From NCBI GenBank assembly GCA_023375675.1, contig JALQBC010000004.1, positions 930,001 through 994,000 of the forward strand: a DNA stretch of 64,000 nt, given 5' to 3'. Position numbers and translations under genes: made by a program. This document shows, one piece after another, positions 20,675 through 31,421 of this stretch; position 1 is the stretch's first letter; each line of letters begins with the position of its first letter. The notes beneath the pieces are model-generated. The model did no database searches, was not told the DNA's origin, and was given only the letters and a program-made list of their open reading frames with translations. The DNA comes from Cytospora piceicola. Taxonomy: Eukaryota; Ascomycota; Sordariomycetes; Diaporthales; Cytosporaceae.

Positions 20675-23371
20675 CTATAATGGAGGCAACTCATCCCTAC
20701 AGATGGGACACTGCAGCCTGAACCGCAACCACCCCTCCAGGCACGCACTGTGGAATATATGCCTACAAGGCGTGACCATATACTTCCTCCTCTCCAGCAA
20801 CCCAGCGACCCCGCCGCCCGCCATCTCGGCCTGCTGCCCGGCCTTGACAACCGGCACCTCGAGCGACTCCTGGCAAATGGCGCACTCGATTGCACGGATG
20901 CGCATGCCCTTGGCGGCACCACTCTTCTCCCTGACAGCACGGTCTGCCTCTCCGCTACTCGAGGACCGTACACGCTCCAAGGTGGGAGATCCAGGGGCCG
21001 AGGCTGATGGTGCCAGGCCGATGGGTAGACCGCCGGCCTCGAGATTGTCCTCGCGTAGCACCGGATGGTAATCCCACGCATCAGGCATCCAGCCCTTGGG
21101 CATGCCGAACCGTGGGCCCAGAACGTCCTGGAAGGCCAATATCCAGAGCTGGCACCAGAGCCACCCCGCCAGCACACAGAAGGACATCCAGTCCGTATCC
21201 GCCAGAATCATATTGTTCTTGTGTAGGTAGAAGTATGCTACTGGCAACAGCCTTAGGACTGACTGCCCGATCATGAAGCGCCATGAAAAGGCGCGGCGAC
21301 TGTTGCGCTGGGTATTCCGGATAATCTGTGGGACCCAAAACGACAAGTAGGCGAAAACGAGGGCATTGACGAAGACGTTTCGTAATGGCCTCCACCATGT
21401 CATGGCGGCGACCGAGAGGAAGAAGATGCATGAGCCGGCAAGTATCAGACGTCCGATGATGGTCGAGAACGGGGTAACACGCGGCTGTTGGGTGTTGGTG
21501 CCTGGTGTTGCGGTGCCAGCAGTGGGCACGGCGGCCGCACCGGCGGCCAGATTCTCAGTGATCTCTGCATCGATATCCTGGTCTGACGGGATAATTATCG
21601 GTGGACTTTCTGCTCGGGCTGCATTCGCAGTAACCGGACGAGGCAGCGAATCACCCGTCGGAGGAGCAGGCGTTGCCGGAGGCCTCGGCGTGCTATTATT
21701 CGGGGTGTGCTCCCGCTCTCGAGGGCGCCATTCCGATTCCTGAATCTTGTAGATCTCGCCCAAGAAACTACCGCCAATCATCATGGACATGAACAAGGCG
21801 AACATCAGGACGAGAGCTCGGAGGTAGAAGTTCGTCGAGTCGAGACTCAACACCGCAGCCACGGAAAACATCATGCCGTCTGCCAGCACCAGCATGATAA
21901 TGGTCCAGAAACTGATCCGACCCAGAGGAGACGGAGTGTAAGACTCCTTCATCTGGGACTTTAGCAGGAGCACCTGCGCGAAGACGATGCCCGCCATCAG
22001 TAGCACATAAAAGTTCACATCGTAGATCCAGACCTCCTCTTTGAAGCCGATAAGATGATTTCCCTGGGCAGGAGGGAAGTGCGGCGGGCCTTTAGACTCG
22101 AGGAAATACGCGCAGTCCGGCGAATAAATCACTGCAGACATCTGCAGTTCCGGCACATGTGGCGTGGGCGCTCCAGTGGGGTATCGCAGCTCATCCTCAA
22201 TCTCCTTGACCAGATCATGCGTCCCCTCCCCCTTCCCCAGCACCATCCCCCGACCGAAAGGATGAACTTGCAGGTAGACGACGTACTCGCAGTGAGGTGA
22301 TGGGTTCCACGCATCCTCCGCGCCGCCGGCGCTCGACGTCCAGGGGTTGCTCTGGTCCGTGAAGGCCGATTTCTCCCTCTTAGAAAGTATCTCATCAACG
22401 GTCTGGTTTAGCATGCGCTGGCTAGACCTGAAGTAGTTCTCATCCGGAGCCAGGTGCGGCAGTCCGAAGATGCCTGCAAACTTCTCGCTCGTGGTCGTCA
22501 ACAGCATATTTCCTTGTCGTGGCCAATGCACACCATGGAGTCTCATCTCATACGTGCTGCCGCTGCCATCGTGGCCCGAGTCCTCGATGGTGAGGCCGGC
22601 GGCGACCTCGCGGACGAAGCCACCCGTGCTCAGACGCCTGTGCTCCTCGTCGCCAAGGTCCTCCTCGTAATCCAGGTGCCGGCGCTTTTCCTCGACGCGC
22701 AACTGCATCGTGCCCTCCGACCCGGTGATATTCCTATCCCATCCGCCATGCGTCCCGCTCCAGGTTATCTTTGGCGTCATCGCCGTGAAGTTGTAATCCG
22801 ACCACGTCCGGGAGACAGACGCCTCGCTTCGTATCCAAGGGCCTTTCAGCAGCCCCGTAGCGTTCAGCCACGTCGCATCACCATTCCCCACATCCCAAGC
22901 TGACCTCGGCCCCCCCTCCTGACCATCCAGCGCCTCGTTCCCGTCTGCCCCGGGCTGCGGGAGCAGCAGCGAGCTCGTGCTCCGGCTCGTCTCCAGGCAC
23001 GTCTCCCTGAAGCGCCCCAGGTCCTCCCACGCGAAGCCGTCGTCCCGCCTGAAGCCCGTGATGTTCATGTACCGCGTGTCCTCCTCCGCGGTCCCGTTCG
23101 CCGGGTCGCCGGGCCGGCGCGGCCGGAAGTCGCCCCATGCGGTCGAGTTGAGGGCGCCGTACGAGTGTCGCTGGCGCGCGAGGCGCTCCTGCGTGAGGAA
23201 GGGGGCCGCGAAGTAGCCCGCCTGCCCGTCGCCCGAGGAGGTCGTCAGCCAGAAGATGATGAGGATGACGGCGAGGACGCGGAGGTTCTCTTGGTTTGGA
23301 GGGGGCATCTTTCTTGTTCGGCCTGGCGGAGGCGGCTCCGGACGATGCCTTGGGTGGGTTGGAGGGATCAC
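20675..23371 (-). CDS. Tul1/DscA-type transmembrane RING E3 ubiquitin ligase (Dsc complex)
   Basis: A single open frame of 898 codons. A start at the internal ATG 23308-23306 (877 aa) puts the hydrophobic leader (VLAVILIIFWLTTS) at a normal signal-peptide position and may be the true one. A long lumenal domain with N-x-S/T sequons follows (about 60-430), then a cluster of about seven hydrophobic helices (about 440-780). A RING-H2 finger lies at the extreme C-terminus (about 830-893: CAIC ... TPCRHIFHSAC ... CPIC). This is the layout of yeast Tul1 and Aspergillus DscA. The family ubiquitinates membrane proteins in Golgi/endosomes and, in fungi, supports SREBP cleavage. A low-complexity Pro/Thr loop lies between helices at about 570-650. 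Confidence 0.9.
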   Translation of the reverse strand: MIPPTHPRHRPEPPPPGRTRKMPPPNQENLRVLAVILIIFWLTTSSGDGQAGYFAAPFLTQERLARQRHSYGALNSTAWGDFRPRRPGDPANGTAEEDTRYMNITGFRRDDGFAWEDLGRFRETCLETSRSTSSLLLPQPGADGNEALDGQEGGPRSAWDVGNGDATWLNATGLLKGPWIRSEASVSRTWSDYNFTAMTPKITWSGTHGGWDRNITGSEGTMQLRVEEKRRHLDYEEDLGDEEHRRLSTGGFVREVAAGLTIEDSGHDGSGSTYEMRLHGVHWPRQGNMLLTTTSEKFAGIFGLPHLAPDENYFRSSQRMLNQTVDEILSKREKSAFTDQSNPWTSSAGGAEDAWNPSPHCEYVVYLQVHPFGRGMVLGKGEGTHDLVKEIEDELRYPTGAPTPHVPELQMSAVIYSPDCAYFLESKGPPHFPPAQGNHLIGFKEEVWIYDVNFYVLLMAGIVFAQVLLLKSQMKESYTPSPLGRISFWTIIMLVLADGMMFSVAAVLSLDSTNFYLRALVLMFALFMSMMIGGSFLGEIYKIQESEWRPREREHTPNNSTPRPPATPAPPTGDSLPRPVTANAARAESPPIIIPSDQDIDAEITENLAAGAAAVPTAGTATPGTNTQQPRVTPFSTIIGRLILAGSCIFFLSVAAMTWWRPLRNVFVNALVFAYLSFWVPQIIRNTQRNSRRAFSWRFMIGQSVLRLLPVAYFYLHKNNMILADTDWMSFCVLAGWLWCQLWILAFQDVLGPRFGMPKGWMPDAWDYHPVLREDNLEAGGLPIGLAPSASAPGSPTLERVRSSSSGEADRAVREKSGAAKGMRIRAIECAICQESLEVPVVKAGQQAEMAGGGVAGLLERRKYMVTPCRHIFHSACLEGWLRFRLQCPICRDELPPL

Positions 23372-23802
23372 CGGGAGAACATGTCAGACTGTTTAAGGCT
23401 CTTTTTCGCAAGGACTCTTGTATTGCTTGAGTATAGCAGATACTTTATAACGAATCAATCAATCTTCAAGCATTGCGACCAATATGCAAAGTCTGTGGAT
23501 TTGCCGTAAAATGGTCGTATGAGCATGTCGACATTCAAGACGTATGACGGAAGCTTCTAAAGTAGCGTCGCTGCATGCACTGGTTTTCCAAGGTTGGCTC
23601 TAAGGTAAGCTCCACCGCTAAGGCGCTGGGCCGAGCGGGAGCGCCACTGGCTTCTGGAAGCGCGGCGGCAACCTTCCACTAACAGGACTGCCTCCTTTTG
23701 AGACATCTGCACACAAGTATCTGTCTCGACGAGGAAGAATAAACAACATTGAGTGCAAGCCTATTGCGACCTGTCTCACTCATCTCCTGGAACCCTCACA
23801 AG
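23372..23802. other. Divergent promoter between the E3 ligase and HSBP1-like genes
   Basis: 430 bp. Two short two-unit heat-shock-like sites are visible: GAAGCTTC at 23550-23557 and TTCTGGAA at 23652-23659. Two units are weak evidence for Hsf1 binding, but they are notable beside a predicted Hsf1-binding-protein gene. Confidence 0.4.
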
Positions 23803-24148
23803 ATGGCTTCCAACGGCGCCGACGCAAACAACCAGTCAAACGTACATATGAGTCCTCTCACCCACTCACCACTCATCTCGTACTGATCTAACCACCTCTC
23901 ACCACAGACGGCCGATGATGCCCGGGCAGACCTCACCCAACAGCTTGATGAGCTCCTGAACACCCTCTCCAACAAGTTTGCTGGAGTTTCTAGTGAGATC
24001 TTTGCAAAGAGTAAGTGCCAGTCAAGGATTCTCAAGCATTCGGCTGCTTAACTAAATCTTGGTTATAGTGGATGAGATGTCCAGGAGAATCGACACACTG
24101 GAGGCGGCCTTGATAGCCAGCAATGACCGGGAATCTAAGCAGCCATAA
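23803..24148 (+). CDS. Heat shock factor binding protein 1-like coiled coil, 73 aa (3 exons)
   Basis: Exons are 23803-23841, 23908-24010 and 24069-24148, with GTACAT/GTAAGT donors and CACAG/TATAG acceptors. Each exon is too short to stand out alone, but the joined frame is clean. The protein reads from a polar N-terminus into LTQQLDELLNTLSNKFAGVS, SEIFAK, MDEMSRRIDTLEAAL. Heptad-spaced Leu/Phe/Ile/Met and the motif M-D-x-M-S-x-R-I-D-x-L-E match animal and plant HSBP1 (human form about 76 aa). In animals the family binds the trimerisation coiled coil of Hsf1 and damps it; the fungal role is not established. It is probably cytosolic/nuclear. Confidence 0.87.
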
Positions 24149-25464
24149 TCATCAGAGGGGTTTGGGAGGAACTTTTTAATGGCATTCTGGAGTTACAGAT
24201 GATGGTCCTGATGTCTTTGCAAAGACACTCTGTAAACCGGTACGGGTTGGTTGTCCTTGTACCTCATGACAAAGGTTAACGACTCCATGGGAGGATAGCG
24301 CCTCATGCCTCATCTGGTTTCCCTTGTATCATAGGTCTAGCGGGTGCTTACAAGCCTTTTCAGGGGCAGTCGGCTTGTGCTCATCAATACTCATCCTCAT
24401 TCGCGATCAAAGTGCCGTTGGACACTCAGTACATTTCAGTGATAGTTCATTCATATTCATTCTGATGCATTTCCATGCCGGAGACTCCAGTCATGAATTT
24501 CGCCCCTGCCGCCGACGCAGATATCCACCCAACCTACTTGTCGCTTCTAATTATCTATGCCCCTCGACCAGTCAGACCAGCAACAAGTCCGCACCTCCAG
24601 GGCCAACCAAGTACTGGATCGCCGCCCCTATGGTCAATATAAGTGCTCACCCGACCTGCTCAAAGGTTCCAAATTTCACTTGACTGCCCTCTCCCGCCAT
24701 ATCGTGCTCAAACTTCTTCCCAAGCTCTACATAGAAATCCGTCCAAGCTCCCCGAACGCTCCGAATATCAACCGATGCGCCTCCCTCGCTAAACCATCCT
24801 CGGAGCCACCTCTTCATTCGATATTGATACCGGATACTATTTATTGGATAGGGCTAAGTATGGACTGACTGATCCTGCTGTACCGGACTAGTTGCCTGCC
24901 TATGCTCAAGTATCTCTACAACATATAGATCCGGTGGAATTCCGGAAATGGGGATGACTTACAAGGGCTTTGGATAGTACCAGGAGTTATGTATATTCTT
25001 CGGAGAGCGTGAGCATTACGCCACTAAGAGAAAAGAAAATACAACCAGCCCTGCTTCCCAATTGCGACAGACATTGGCAGATAAAATACCTATGACTGTT
25101 TGAGACACGGGCAATCACATACCAGCATCTCTGTGAGGTATGGCTCATACGATCTGTTCAAACTGAGAAACAGGCACTTCATGTGTAGTTTACAGTCATT
25201 CAATTCCACCAGGTTGTTGTTGTCTGAAGGAAAGTAAACAAACGGGCTTGAAGCCTAAGGGAAGGGAAGGAAAAGGGTGTAACTGAACGAAGTAACGCTG
25301 ACGTTAACGTAACAATCTCCTCCAAAATTCGGACCGTCCAGAAGAAAATCGTAACCTCTCCTCCAAGGAAGAACGCATGACGGGTCGACACCGTCAAATT
25401 CGATGACAAGCGTTACTGCCTACATGTATGAGACAAAGAGGCAGCAACCAGGATTCTCGTTCTC
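24149..25464. other. Intergenic boundary between housekeeping block and polyketide cluster
   Basis: About 1.3 kb. Frames at 24324-24868 are proline/serine-rich with no recognisable domain. No repeat or RNA gene was seen. This is the left edge of the cluster. Confidence 0.5.
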
Positions 25465-27451
25465 TCACTCGTCCAATATCTTCATGTTCAGGTGTAGACC
25501 ATGCAACGGCTTGATTGTAAGATTTCCCGCTGGGATGACATCCTTGTCCTCCATGTCCAACGTCCACTCGAAGCGCGAGACCAAATTAGCGACGAGACAC
25601 CTCAGCTCGGCCCTGGCAAAGTTTTCGCCGATACAGCTGCGTGGGCCGTGTAGGAACGTCATGAAATGGTAGTTGTTGGCGGCGCCCCCCGACTTGTTAA
25701 GCCGCCACTTGGACGAGCCGTCGGTGTCGTCAGCTACGTCGATCCAGCGCTTCGGATCAAAGACATCGGCTTCAGGACCCCATAGGTCGGGGGAACGGTT
25801 GATGATCCATGAAGAGATGGCGATATTAGTGCCTTTGGGGATGAGTTGGTTGGTAAGCATTGTATCGCAGCCGGCCTCACGAACGGTGTAAGAAATGGGC
25901 GGATAGAGTCGCAGGCTTTCGTTCAAGATACCGTTCAAAATGGGCAGATGCTCGAGGATACCGGCAATGTTAGATTCACTTCGGCCATAGTCTTTGTTGA
26001 GCTCTGTTGTTGTGGTTGCACTCAGAGCGCCGCGAATCTCTTTTCGTAACTTACTTTGCCAAATCGGGTGTTTTGTCAGCAAATAACATGTCCATGTCAA
26101 CGTGGCTGCAGTTGTTGTCTGGCTGTTCAAAGAAGATTGATTAGTCCAGTCGTTCTAGATTGTCGTGATGGCCTCGTTCACTTGACGGATCCCAGAATGC
26201 CCTCGATGAGACGTTGCGCATTGTGCGACACTTACCCAGCAGAAAGAAAGCTGAGCAACTGGTTGCCCAGCTCCTTGTCGGAGAGGTCTTCTCCAGACTT
26301 TATGAGCAGTGAAAGAATGTCCGAGTTCTGCTCATCGACACTGTCTTCGCCCAATTTTCCCTTGGACGCAATTGCATCCTGCTTGTTTCTGACCATGTTA
26401 TAACAGGCTCGGTGGAGCGACTCCGTCCCCTTCAGGAAGTCTCTGTTCTTCTGCCAAGGCAATGTCTTGACGAATCGAAACGAGAACCACATCGACATTG
26501 CCCAGTATAGAAACATATGTGGTCCTGTGACGGCCTTGTAGTCCTGGAAGAACCTGTCCGAGTCTGGGTATTGTACCACATTCGAGTCACGGCCCAATGC
26601 CGCGGCGCAGACAGTATCGAATGCAACTCTAGATCCCCAGCTGAAGACCTCGGCTTTTCCAGACATGGAGCTTCCATCCTGCCGACGGAATGTCGCTTGT
26701 AATTCGTCACAGAAACCAAGGGCCTTCTTCCACATCATGGGATACAAGTTCTGATTATGGCGGTAACTGAAGGCAGAGAGACTTTTTTTGCGTAAAACCC
26801 TATGCTGGTCGCCCTCTGCAAAGATGAGCCCATCGCCAAGGAAATGGCGCATGAAGCTCCGGGAATTGCTAGGCTTCTCGAAGTCGTAAGGGCGATGGAC
26901 GAGCAGTTCGGCAAGCAGAGACGCATTGGTAATCAGCAGGCGATCTGGTCCAATAAACCCGCCGAGAATCAAGAGTCCTTGGTTTGGCGTATCTTTGACG
27001 ATGTCCATCAATAACAGGTCGTTGTTGTTTTGGCGCCCAGAACCCAGGCTGTGGAGAAGACGGCGTATGCCCCACTAAAAAACCACATCAAAGCTGTCAG
27101 TGAGTATGGTTATAAACAAGACGAAGCCGACATCCCGGCTCTGCTTAATCATGCCTCGCGGTACCGGTATATGACGGGGAATGCAAAGTACTCGCATGAA
27201 ATGCTTACTTTGGTCTTTGGTCTTGGTACGTTCCGTAGAGGGCTCAAAAAGGTGGGCTGTAGCAGCTTATTCCAGGCAAGGGCAAGTGTGAGGTGAAAGG
27301 CGAGGGAGCGGACAAAAACCAACCAAAACAGAGTCAAGGAATCCGGAGATTGAGAGAGCAACTTCTCAGGTAGAATTGCGAATCTGACGAGCACAAAGCT
27401 TTGAACTGCTGCCATGAGTGTCCCTCCTCGAAGGCCCATCAACAGAGCCAT
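25465..27451 (-). CDS. Cytochrome P450 monooxygenase of the polyketide cluster (3 exons)
   Basis: Exons are 27451-27209, 27074-26236 and 26122-25465. Joins: GTAAGC donor with TTTTTTAG, and GTAAGT with TTGAACAG. The product is 579 residues. Two hydrophobic N-terminal stretches (about 8-25 and 40-66) act as ER anchors, followed by a Pro/Arg hinge (LRNVPRPK). The I-helix oxygen-binding motif reads SAGQTTTAA (about 359-367), a variant of AGxET. The ExxR pair is Glu429 and Arg432, and PERF-type DPKRW follows. The heme loop is FLHGPRSCIG with ligand Cys524, exactly FxxGxRxCxG. All P450 landmarks are intact, so it is probably active, with its heme face in the cytosol. Its position next to the enoyl reductase suggests oxidation of the polyketide product; substrate and site are unknown. 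ATG 27451 is the first true ATG of the frame. Confidence 0.92.
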
Positions 27452-27964
27452 TGCGGTCAATGTCAGCACTCAACAGCCTGATATACCTACATATAGATGC
27501 AGGGAGGCATGAGCTTTCGAAACAGTATTTCACATGAGAAGCGTAGCCAGAGGTCACAATGCAAGGCTTGGTCGCAATCCAGCGAATGTATCCAAGGTTA
27601 TCTTTAACGATGGTTATGAAGGTATGGCCGGAGATGATGCATGTGCGACGCTTACAAGCAGACAAAGTGAGGCGGGGTGCAGCAAGGCAGAGGAAGAACA
27701 GACTTATCTCTGAGACACAGACCGGCTTACTCAGCACTCCTCCTTATCACTACAGAATCGAATATGCGGTTCGCTCGTGGGATCGATTCCTAGCCTGCGT
27801 GACTTGGAGTAACGTTGCCTCCTTGATGTCTGACAATGAACGCATTGGGGGCCGCCCCCTCTCGTATGGGCCTAACTTGTCGCGCAGATACGGTCATAGT
27901 CACTTCAGTGAATACAATGCGGATTTTCTCTGTACAACAGTGAAGAATACATATCCAGAAATCC
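27452..27964. other. Intergenic between P450 and enoyl reductase
   Basis: 513 bp separating two genes on the same strand; it must hold the P450 promoter and the reductase terminator. Open frames here are shadows without domains. Confidence 0.5.
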
Positions 27965-29065
27965 TTACTGACCAGTAAGAGCAACCAACTTTCTCCCAGA
28001 CACCTCGCCTCTCTTCAACATATCCAAGCCACTGATGATTTCCCCTAGGCCGCCTTCCAAGATCTGCGTAGGATGGGCCCGGAGCTCGCCCTTGTCAAGA
28101 AGCTTCTGGAGGATTGCCACATACCTCACCGCCAGGTCGAGTTTTCCCTTGCTTGCCGGGCGCACGTAATCACCGCCCAAGCTGATCTCCTGCCCTACGA
28201 CCTCAGCTGCGATAACAAAGTTTGGATGCACGGCACGGCGCTTCGCCAAGAACTCGTCAGCGACTTTTTCCAGAGAAACATACCGTCCGCCGGGCCTCTG
28301 AATTGCAGCGTAGCAGCATGCCACGCTTTGGTTATTGGCAATGCAGTCGAGGACATAGCGGAGACGGCCGCCCGTCTGCGTCTTGATCTTGTCAGCCACG
28401 CCTGGATCCGAATAGTCAAAGGCCGATACGGCGCCCCGCCCGCGCACAAGGTCAAAATTATGCGCTGAGCAGGTGGCGACCGGGTCGTAGCCAGACAGGC
28501 GTAGGAGCTGGACGGCCATGGTTCCAGTGGCGGTACTGGCACCGTATACAAGCACGCTTTCGCGTTGCTCGCCGCGGACAGGTAAGTTGGGTGTACCCGG
28601 AAGAGAAAGTGCATCTGAGCCCCAGAAGGCTAGAATGCATGTCGCGAGCGCGGTGCCGAGTGTCGCTGCCTCGGTGACGGGGAGAGTTGGCGGAACTCGG
28701 AGTATGACACTCGTCGGCACCCTCACGTACTCAGCAAATGCACCACTGCCGAGTCGTTGCTGTGGCGAGAAGGTCATGGCGGTACCGCATACCATTGTTC
28801 CCGGGGTAAGGACTGCGGCGAGTTCGTCATCGTCGTCGAGGGAGATCTGCACAATTGTGCCGGCAAAGTCACCTCCAACGTAAGCACCTGGAAGGGGGAA
28901 TTTGGTAAGGATCTTATAATCACTTGGGTTTAAGGCGACGGCTGCTGTTCGAATCAGTGCAGTACCGGGTAGGAGTGTCGGAACGGCCACGTCGTCCAGC
29001 AGGTGGGGTTTCCCATCGAGACCTTGGGCAATAGCCCTTTGTGTGGAGGGGATTTCTGGAGACAT
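27965..29065 (-). CDS. Stand-alone trans-acting enoyl reductase (LovC/ToxD family)
   Basis: Single exon, 366 residues, the usual length of LovC-type proteins. The fold is a medium-chain dehydrogenase. There is an N-terminal catalytic domain with NPSDYKI and GGDFAGTI, and a glycine-rich NADPH site at about 170-190 (VLVYGASTATGTMAVQLLRL) that matches LovC closely. The C-terminus (ILEGGLGEIISGLDMLKRGEVSG) is the family's typical substrate-loop end. Such proteins dock on highly reducing PKSs whose own ER is dead and reduce chosen enoyl intermediates. The neighbouring PKS has a vestigial ER region, so this is its probable partner. Zinc-binding residues of alcohol dehydrogenases are absent, as expected for an enoyl reductase. 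ATG 29065 is the only sensible start. Confidence 0.93.
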   Translation of the reverse strand: MSPEIPSTQRAIAQGLDGKPHLLDDVAVPTLLPGTALIRTAAVALNPSDYKILTKFPLPGAYVGGDFAGTIVQISLDDDDELAAVLTPGTMVCGTAMTFSPQQRLGSGAFAEYVRVPTSVILRVPPTLPVTEAATLGTALATCILAFWGSDALSLPGTPNLPVRGEQRESVLVYGASTATGTMAVQLLRLSGYDPVATCSAHNFDLVRGRGAVSAFDYSDPGVADKIKTQTGGRLRYVLDCIANNQSVACCYAAIQRPGGRYVSLEKVADEFLAKRRAVHPNFVIAAEVVGQEISLGGDYVRPASKGKLDLAVRYVAILQKLLDKGELRAHPTQILEGGLGEIISGLDMLKRGEVSGRKLVALTGQ

Positions 29066-29401
29066 TTGTTATGGGCGTGGATCTTCCCGTGGTCAATCTT
29101 CAGGGTGTCGAATATCTGCTAATGCATAACAAATGTTCTTGGCTGCCGCAGCGTTTCCCAACTCAGTATTTTGATTTCATTATCCGTGGGGGCCCGCAGA
29201 AATACTGCTCCTGCTCTCGTTTTGGAATAATGATCTACTTGGCGAGAGACATGTTTGGCGCTGAGCTGAGGCTCGATTACTGGTCTTCGGGTAGATAGCA
29301 GATATCCCTGCCTCCGCTGCAGCATACAATGTAAGCGAAGGTTTCGAATGAGTCCCTTTGGTGACCATACTTACAAGCCATCACGCCAGCCGGCCAACCA
29401 T

Positions 29402-29417
29402 GCATCCCATGGGATGC
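29402..29417. promoter_or_regulatory. Perfect 16-bp palindrome GCATCCCATGGGATGC upstream of the enoyl reductase
   Basis: It lies about 340 bp upstream of the reductase start in a patch crowded with ATGC/CATG steps (29395-29460). A perfect dyad of this length suggests a dimeric regulator site, but no known fungal factor is matched; function is inferred from position only. Confidence 0.35.
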
Positions 29418-29807
29418 CAGCCATGCATGCCATGCCGGCCAACTGCATGATCATGCTGACAAGGTTGGCCTCCAGGGCACGCACGCAGTGAGCGGGGTAA
29501 GCTGACCCCGGTGAACACTGTGCCGTGCCACTTAACTACTTAAGTACTGATCAGGCTCCGTCAGCCATCTGACTGCAGGTAAATTCCAAGGTTGATGTCG
29601 TACGTACCCTAGGGTAGTGGCCGGGGGTCTCTGAGCTGCAACCATCTGCGGGCAAGACGACTCAAGATAACAACACCACAGCTATATAAGCTGAGAAGAT
29701 TCGGTCCGACAGCTGTTGTGAAACATACATTGATGCACATCTATCTCATTGTGGAAATTGATGTGAACGTACATTAGGCAGGTCTCTGTGATACCTACTT
29801 TGACCTT

Positions 29808-29828
29808 GGGGGCCGCGGCCCGGCCCCC
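29808..29828. repeat. G/C-rich inverted repeat, 8-bp arms, 5-bp spacer
   Basis: GGGGGCCG (29808-29815) and CGGCCCCC (29821-29828) form a strong potential hairpin between the enoyl reductase promoter and the 3' end of the PTH11-like gene. It could be part of a transcription end or a protein site. Confidence 0.5.
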
Positions 29829-30047
29829 GAGTTGCGTCTCTTGGCTTAATACGTCTTCGAGACACGAGGGGGAATCTTAGCCACTTCGAAAACAATAGAT
29901 TCAAGAATTCCATTAATCTTTATTCGGGATTTTAAACCGTCTGGATATGAATATTTCCTAGAAGTCTAGGTATCAGAGCACTTGAAGATTGACCTCCAAG
30001 ATAAAGCTACTATATCTGTAAGCAGCACTTGATTCAAAGTGCGTCCT

Positions 30048-31421
30048 TCACACGGCATGGCGAATATCAATTTGCCTCTCAATCTGAATACCTGGCCCGC
30101 TAGCAAGTCTCCCATTTGTCTCCAGGTCAGACATGGCGCACGCCTCGAAGTGGTGGGTATTCTCGTTCCATGCAATGCCTTGCGCAGAAGAATTATCCTC
30201 ATAGATATGTTGCCATGCATGTTTGCGCTTTCCAGTGTCATCCGGCGCCTCAGATGCATCCAACCGGGGTTGGGAGCCTCTGGACGAAGCGTTTGGCGAC
30301 GTACGACTGCGAGTCCTGATGTTGAGCAGCCTCAGAGAGAGCTGAGACCAGAACCCTTGCGCCGGAATCAGTGGCTTGAATGCCGGCACGCAGCAGCATA
30401 TGATGCCCACCACCATCTGAATGTTATTCAAGAGCCCGACGAGGCCAAATGAATCTAGTGAAACATAAATATTGATACTATGAACTCCAAAATAGAGAAT
30501 CAAGTACTTACAGTTGGCTGAGCCTTTGTATGTTAAAGCAATCTTGGCGATGCCCACAAAACCGGCCCTGCGATACATGAGTTGAGCATCTGTCCCGTGG
30601 ATAGCAGCATGGTCAGGAGCCAGTGCTCGTGGATGGAAGCACTTACAGAGCACCCAGACCGAAGAGAACATAGAGTCTACATTTCGTCTTCCAAGACATG
30701 TTGAGCTCCTTGACCATATACATGGCTAGACCGACGAAGGCAAAGTCAGTGAAAGAGTTAACACTCTCCGTCACGGCAATGACGAGACCCTCTTGCATGC
30801 AAGTTCCCTCCTCGAGAGGGTACCAGAACTTCTCAACTGGGCGGCACGAGAAAATCTGCACGAAAGAAGGAACAATGATCCACATTGTCTGCAGAACGAC
30901 GAGACCATAGATGATGTGACGGTATCCGGGATTGACGCCGAAGATGCGAAGGTAAAGAGCTGCCACGCTGAGCTTTGCAAATAACTGCTGAACAGGGTAC
31001 ATCAAAAATGCGACGAGAATCCACTAGTTCAATAGTCTGCATCAATACTTGTCAAGAGATAGGCAAACATAGTTACGACATACCTTGCGCTCTAATGCAA
31101 ATTCCTCAGGGTGGAACAGAGTAGCTTCTTCAACGCCATATCCATTAGCAGCCCTCGCAGCTGTCCGGCACGACGATGTATAAGTACGGTACGCCTAGCA
31201 ACGGTTTAATGTTATGGGTTAGATAGGACTGTACCCATGAGGACCGCAGTATCGTGAATAACGATGATTGCCCATGCGCACACGGAGAACCAATCCTCTA
31301 GTGCAACCTTTCGGTTCGCCCGACGTGTAGCAACAAGTCTCAAAGCTGCTATAAGGGTAGCGATCGGTAAAAGAGTAATGACGACAACGAACAAAGACAA
31401 GCTCGCGTTGTTAAACTTCAT
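30048..31421 (-). CDS. PTH11-like / fungal rhodopsin-domain integral membrane protein (5 exons)
   Basis: Exons are 31421-31235, 31160-31084, 31023-30647, 30567-30512 and 30454-30048; all joins keep frame and give 367 residues. Hydrophobic helices begin at residue 8 (LSLFVVVITLLPIATLIAAL). The family motif (acidic-D-W after helix 2) appears as VALEDWFSV. Further helices include LSVAALYLRIFG, IIYGLVVLQTMWIIVPSF and GLVGLLNNIQMVVGIICC, about seven in all, followed by a polar cytoplasmic tail of about 110 residues. Between helices 3 and 4, C-R-P-V-E-K-F-W is conserved in this class. Relatives include putative G-protein-coupled receptors of plant-associated fungi, but most have unknown ligands. 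It sits between the enoyl reductase and the PKS, transcribed away from the PKS. Confidence 0.82.

Larger units (their letters stand above)
29066..30047. other. Promoter region of the enoyl reductase, rich in palindromes
   Basis: About 1 kb. It holds a perfect 16-bp palindrome at 29402-29417, a palindrome TACCCTAGGGTA at 29605-29616 and a G/C hairpin at 29808-29828. No gene was recognised. Confidence 0.5.
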
